10,395 nt of DNA from Candidatus Babelota bacterium (lineage in GTDB: Bacteria > JAGOBX01). The position numbers and the translations under genes were made by a program. Each line of letters begins with the position of its first letter. The first letter of the stretch is position 1. A model generated the notes under the pieces. It was given only the letters and a program-made list of their open reading frames with translations. It made no database searches and was not told where the DNA came from. The DNA lies in NCBI GenBank assembly GCA_017999075.1, contig JAGOBX010000085.1:1-10395 (forward strand), given 5' to 3'. Below, one piece after another: positions 7,750 through 10,395 of this stretch.

Positions 7750-9528
7750 ATGTATGTTAATGATGCTTTAAATGATAAGCGGATATTGATTTTGATGCCG
7801 AATAAATCAATATCTAATTATGTGAATGGATTATTGTCGGATTTTAAAGGACAATTGAAAATATCTGAAATCGGAGCTAATCTGATTCAAGAAATTGATG
7901 AGTTTAAACCGAACTGCATAATAACTTATCCTCAATTAAAATTTGATAAAAAAGATATCTATTCTATAGTTCGTAACGAAACGATATTTTGTGAAGCTTC
8001 GATTTTATTCGTGTCTTTTGATACAGTTCCTTTCAATTATCTTGAACTTGATAAAAGTATATCTTATCTAAAACTTCCTGTTAATAAAGAACAGTTTATT
8101 ATTGAAATAGATAAACTTATATTCAAAAGGAAATTTGTTTTAATGGTTGACGATAGTATATTAATACATAAGCTTTTATCGCAGGTGTTGAAAGAAAATA
8201 ATTATGGAGTCCTTGAAGCTTTTAATGGAAAAGAAGCAATCGAAATATTAAAAACATCCAAACCTGATATTATAATAACTGATATAGAAATGCCTGAAAT
8301 GAATGGTTATGATTTTTGTAAAGCTGTTAAACAGAATTCTGAAACCGAACATTTGCCTGTAATAATTTTGTCTTCTTTGAAAGGAGGCATCGATATAGAC
8401 AGAGGGTTTGATGCTGGTGCAAATGATTATCTCACTAAACCTATAGATAATGAAGAATTGCTTAACCGTTTGACAAATCTTCTATCAACCTCAAAAACTT
8501 TCATACGTGAAAAAATACTCGTTGTTGACGATAGTAAATTGATCAGAAATATGATGATTCAGGGATTTGAACAGCAGGGGTTCAGAGTGGCGTTTGGAGT
8601 TAATGGAGAAGATGGGATTAAAGTAGCGGAAGAATTTGAACCTGATTTAATCACCACTGATTATGATATGCCTGTTTTAGACGGATGGGGTTTTTGCCAG
8701 GCTCTCAGAAAAGATAAAAGATTTAAAAACATCCCTGTAATTATGCTTACTTCTCGTGATTCAAAGTCTGATAAAGCCAAATCAGCAGGAACAGGAGTTA
8801 AAGCGTATTTGACCAAACCGTTTACTGTAGATAAATTAATATCTATAGTGGAAAGAACTCTTGCAGAAAAAAGAATGGAACGTGAACGCGAAGTTTTGAA
8901 ATTGTATATTTCTGACTCTGCAATGGATGCTGTAATGAATGCGTCCAGTCAAAAAAAAGTTTCTTCGAAAACCCGCGCTAAAAAAATATTCGGAACAGTT
9001 ATTTTTACGGATTTGAAATCTTTTACTCCAACCTGTGAATCATTAACACCTAAACAGATAATGGAATTGCTGAACGATTATTTTGACGTTATGTGCGCGA
9101 TTCTTAAGAAGCATGACGCAGTTATTGATAAATTTATAGGAGATGCTATAATGGCGCTCTGCAGAAATGGAGAAGAAGGGGCTTATAATGCTGTTGCCGC
9201 AGGTTTGGAAATGGTGCAGGCTATACCTGATTTTAATAAAGAACGCTCCACCCCGCTTCATATGAGGGTAGGAATTAATTCGGGAAATGTTTTTTGCGGC
9301 GACTTAGGCAGTAAACATCATCGCCTTGACTTTACCGTTATAGGAGATAATGTTAATATTGCTCAACGGCTTGAAAGTAACTGTCCTGTTGACGGAGTGC
9401 TAATAAGCGAATCTACATATCAGCTTGTAAAAAAATATGTGGACGTTGAAGATATAGGACCTATTGCTCTTAAAGGTAAAAAAGATAAACTCAACGCTTA
9501 TAGTGTTTTGAATGTAAAATCAAAGTAA
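7750..9528 (+). CDS. Triple-receiver response regulator with class III adenylate cyclase output
   Basis: A cytoplasmic signalling protein of 592 residues, predicted to make cAMP from ATP under phosphorylation control. Residues about 10-125 fold like a receiver (RILILMPN, IITYPQLK, SYLKLPVN) but lack the acidic pair and the phospho-Asp, so it is a pseudo-receiver. Receiver 2 (about 129-250) has D134/D135, D178 and K230. Receiver 3 (about 255-375) has D260/D261, D304 and K356; both look active. A charged helix (about 370-395) leads to the cyclase domain (about 410-590), with metal-binding D421 (FTDLKSFT) and D465 (FIGDAIM), adenine-selecting K461 and D527, and transition-state N536 and R540. 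All key residues are present, so it should be active and ATP-specific. It starts 67 nt after cheA with only a weak AGG 13 nt upstream. The partner kinase is inferred to be that CheA. Confidence 0.93.
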   Translation: MYVNDALNDKRILILMPNKSISNYVNGLLSDFKGQLKISEIGANLIQEIDEFKPNCIITYPQLKFDKKDIYSIVRNETIFCEASILFVSFDTVPFNYLELDKSISYLKLPVNKEQFIIEIDKLIFKRKFVLMVDDSILIHKLLSQVLKENNYGVLEAFNGKEAIEILKTSKPDIIITDIEMPEMNGYDFCKAVKQNSETEHLPVIILSSLKGGIDIDRGFDAGANDYLTKPIDNEELLNRLTNLLSTSKTFIREKILVVDDSKLIRNMMIQGFEQQGFRVAFGVNGEDGIKVAEEFEPDLITTDYDMPVLDGWGFCQALRKDKRFKNIPVIMLTSRDSKSDKAKSAGTGVKAYLTKPFTVDKLISIVERTLAEKRMEREREVLKLYISDSAMDAVMNASSQKKVSSKTRAKKIFGTVIFTDLKSFTPTCESLTPKQIMELLNDYFDVMCAILKKHDAVIDKFIGDAIMALCRNGEEGAYNAVAAGLEMVQAIPDFNKERSTPLHMRVGINSGNVFCGDLGSKHHRLDFTVIGDNVNIAQRLESNCPVDGVLISESTYQLVKKYVDVEDIGPIALKGKKDKLNAYSVLNVKSK

Positions 9529-9602
9529 TAAGATAAAAATATCCCTGACAATATTAAAATCATATTGATGGCTATTTCTACTTCCATAAAATTTTTTTGT
9601 GT

Positions 9603-9630
9603 AAATTTCGGAAAAACAACGGAATTTTTT
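9603..9630 (+). terminator. Possible weak intrinsic terminator after the cyclase gene
   Basis: An 8-bp stem with one G-U pair (9603-9610 with 9620-9627), a 9-nt loop, and a T run that covers the end of the stem and three bases more (9625-9630). The stem is AT-rich and weak. It lies in the 118-bp convergent gap and would end transcription from the + strand. No comparable T-tailed hairpin is convincing for the - strand gene. Confidence 0.35.
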
Positions 9631-9646
9631 AGTCGCTTGATATAAA

Positions 9647-10395
9647 TTATTCTTCCCAGAAAAGTATTCTGTTACAGCTGTCGCAAGGAAAAATTTTGTT
9701 TTCTTTCCTTATTTCATTGACAGTCTGCGGAGGAATATCTATATTGCAGGAAGAACATGTAGTTCCTGTTATTTTAGCTAAAACAGGAGTTTTTTTTGCA
9801 TTATAAATTTTATTATATATCTGCTGAGTACGCGGTTTAAGTTTTGAAAACATCTCATTTTTTTTATTTAACAATATTTTTATGTTTTCAGATACGGAAT
9901 CCATATAAGAATCAATTTCTTTTATAAGGACATCCATTTGAGATTCAAATTGATTTACTTTTTCCTGAAGAGCTGGAATTTTCTGATTTAGTTTTTCAAG
10001 GTCTTCCATTATGGTCAACTGTTTAGTTTCATTTTCGGATATGTTATTTTGGAATGTTTTTATTTCTGATTTTAAAGCGTCAAATTCTCTTTGTGATTTA
10101 ACGCCGAACATTTTATTGCGGGAATTTTCTATTTTTTTTGTTAAATCTAAATTAGATTCTTCTATTTTTTTTATTTCATTGTTGATATTTGCTATTTGAC
10201 CCGTAATCGAGTCATATTCTGTTTTTATTTTATCGTATTCTGTTTTTATTTTGTCATATCCGTCTTTTTTTTTTTTTTTTTCTTTTTTAAAATAATTTAA
10301 ATTATCTTCAATTTTTTTAATTTTTTTTTATAAAATTATTTTTTTCTTTAAACTTTCTTTTTTATTATTATCTTCTAAATTTAATAAATGAAATG
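9647..10395 (-). CDS. Coiled-coil protein with C4 zinc ribbon, 5' partial and interrupted by an in-frame stop
   Basis: Convergent to the Che cluster and running off the right edge. The C-terminus has CxxC-(about 21)-CxxC (TTCSSC and FPCDSC, ending LFWEE), a zinc ribbon. Before it is a long coiled coil containing VKSQREFDALKSEI, which matches the VKTNKEYxALxxEI signature of the widespread C4-type zinc-ribbon family (CT398/DUF164-like, usually about 240 residues, function poorly defined, possibly nucleic-acid or secretion related). The first Met in frame (complement of 10109-10111) is not a credible start: family-like sequence continues upstream, through a Lys-rich coiled coil to 10327 and, beyond a TAA at 10328-10330, in the same frame to the edge (FHLLNLEDNNKKESL, resembling the family's N-terminus). 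The distance from that N-terminal motif to VKSQREF, about 97 codons, fits the family. So the gene is either broken or the stop is a sequence error. Confidence 0.8.
10212..10262 (-). repeat. 21-bp tandem repeat coding for one coiled-coil heptad
   Basis: Two nearly identical 21-bp units (10212-10232 and 10233-10253) and the first 9 bases of a third. On the - strand each full unit reads YDKIKTE, exactly one heptad. The few differences are synonymous third-base changes. This is a small in-frame duplication that lengthens the coiled coil without shifting its register. Confidence 0.7.
10265..10281. repeat. 17-base T homopolymer inside the zinc-ribbon gene
   Basis: Seventeen T on the + strand (A on the coding strand), followed by C and six more T; it codes for a lysine run. 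With the T9 at 10321-10329 it makes this the most slippage-prone stretch of the window. The reading frame is the same on both sides of it as given here. Confidence 0.8.
10328..10330 (-). other. In-frame TAA interrupting the zinc-ribbon gene
   Basis: The complement of 10328-10330 is TAA in the frame of the zinc-ribbon protein. It sits next to a 9-base homopolymer (10321-10329), 66 bases from the window's end. Coding-like sequence is present in the same frame on both sides. It may be a real nonsense mutation or an error in a low-complexity end region. Confidence 0.75.

Noticed and set aside
9549-9567. 6-bp inverted repeat in the convergent gap
   Set aside because: It is an AT-rich stem with no adjoining T run on either strand, too weak to call a terminator.
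10011-10199. + strand open frame opposite the zinc-ribbon gene
   Set aside because: It is opposite a clear family-like coiled coil on the - strand and is explained as its complement.
1-10395. CRISPR arrays, tRNA or rRNA genes, insertion sequences, riboswitches
   Set aside because: No spaced direct repeats, cloverleaf-like sequence, transposase frame or terminal inverted repeats were seen. The non-coding gaps are all under 160 bases.

Overview
The window is an AT-rich (roughly 30% GC by eye), densely packed bacterial segment. It carries one chemosensory (Che-type) gene cluster on the + strand and the end of an unrelated convergent gene on the - strand. All three standard stop codons end genes (TAG, TAA, TGA), so the standard bacterial code applies. 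The AT-rich coding, a CheA fused to a receiver, and a class III cyclase attached to response-regulator domains would fit a deep-branching Gram-negative lineage such as spirochaetes or Elusimicrobiota-like bacteria. The sequence alone does not settle the phylum.

Layout: (1) 1-2434, a transmembrane chemoreceptor cut by the left edge. It has the end of a Cache-like sensor domain, one TM helix, a normal HAMP domain, eight more HAMP-like units in tandem and a complete signalling hairpin. (2) 2455-2973, CheW. (3) 3124-4362, a CheR methyltransferase with a C-terminal STAS domain. (4) 4359-7682, an 1107-residue hybrid CheA with an apparent His-less Hpt-like domain, a real Hpt, an enlarged dimerisation region, ATPase, CheW-like domain and C-terminal CheY-like receiver. 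(5) 7750-9528, a degenerate receiver plus two intact receivers and a class III adenylate cyclase. (6) a convergent gene on the - strand, from 9647 to the right edge, for a coiled-coil/C4 zinc-ribbon protein. It is interrupted in frame by TAA at 10328-10330 in a homopolymer-rich stretch.

How the + strand genes probably work together (inference): the receptor senses an extracytoplasmic ligand and passes the signal through a long HAMP rod to a CheW/CheA array. CheA phosphorylates its own receiver and, plausibly, the receivers of the downstream protein, so the output would be cAMP rather than only a flagellar motor switch. CheR would methylate the receptor, and its STAS domain may tie adaptation to a partner-switching or other regulatory protein. 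No CheB, CheC/CheX/CheD, CheZ or stand-alone CheY is present. MCP-cheW and cheR-cheA are tightly spaced or overlapping, with 132-150 bp between cheW and cheR and 67 bp between cheA and the cyclase gene, so one operon is likely but not proven.

The most distinctive points are the contracted 40-residue HAMP array, the CheR-STAS fusion, the pseudo-Hpt and enlarged P3 region of CheA, and the direct receiver-cyclase output. Each part belongs to a known family. The unusual thing is the combination, and I cannot verify its novelty without database searches.
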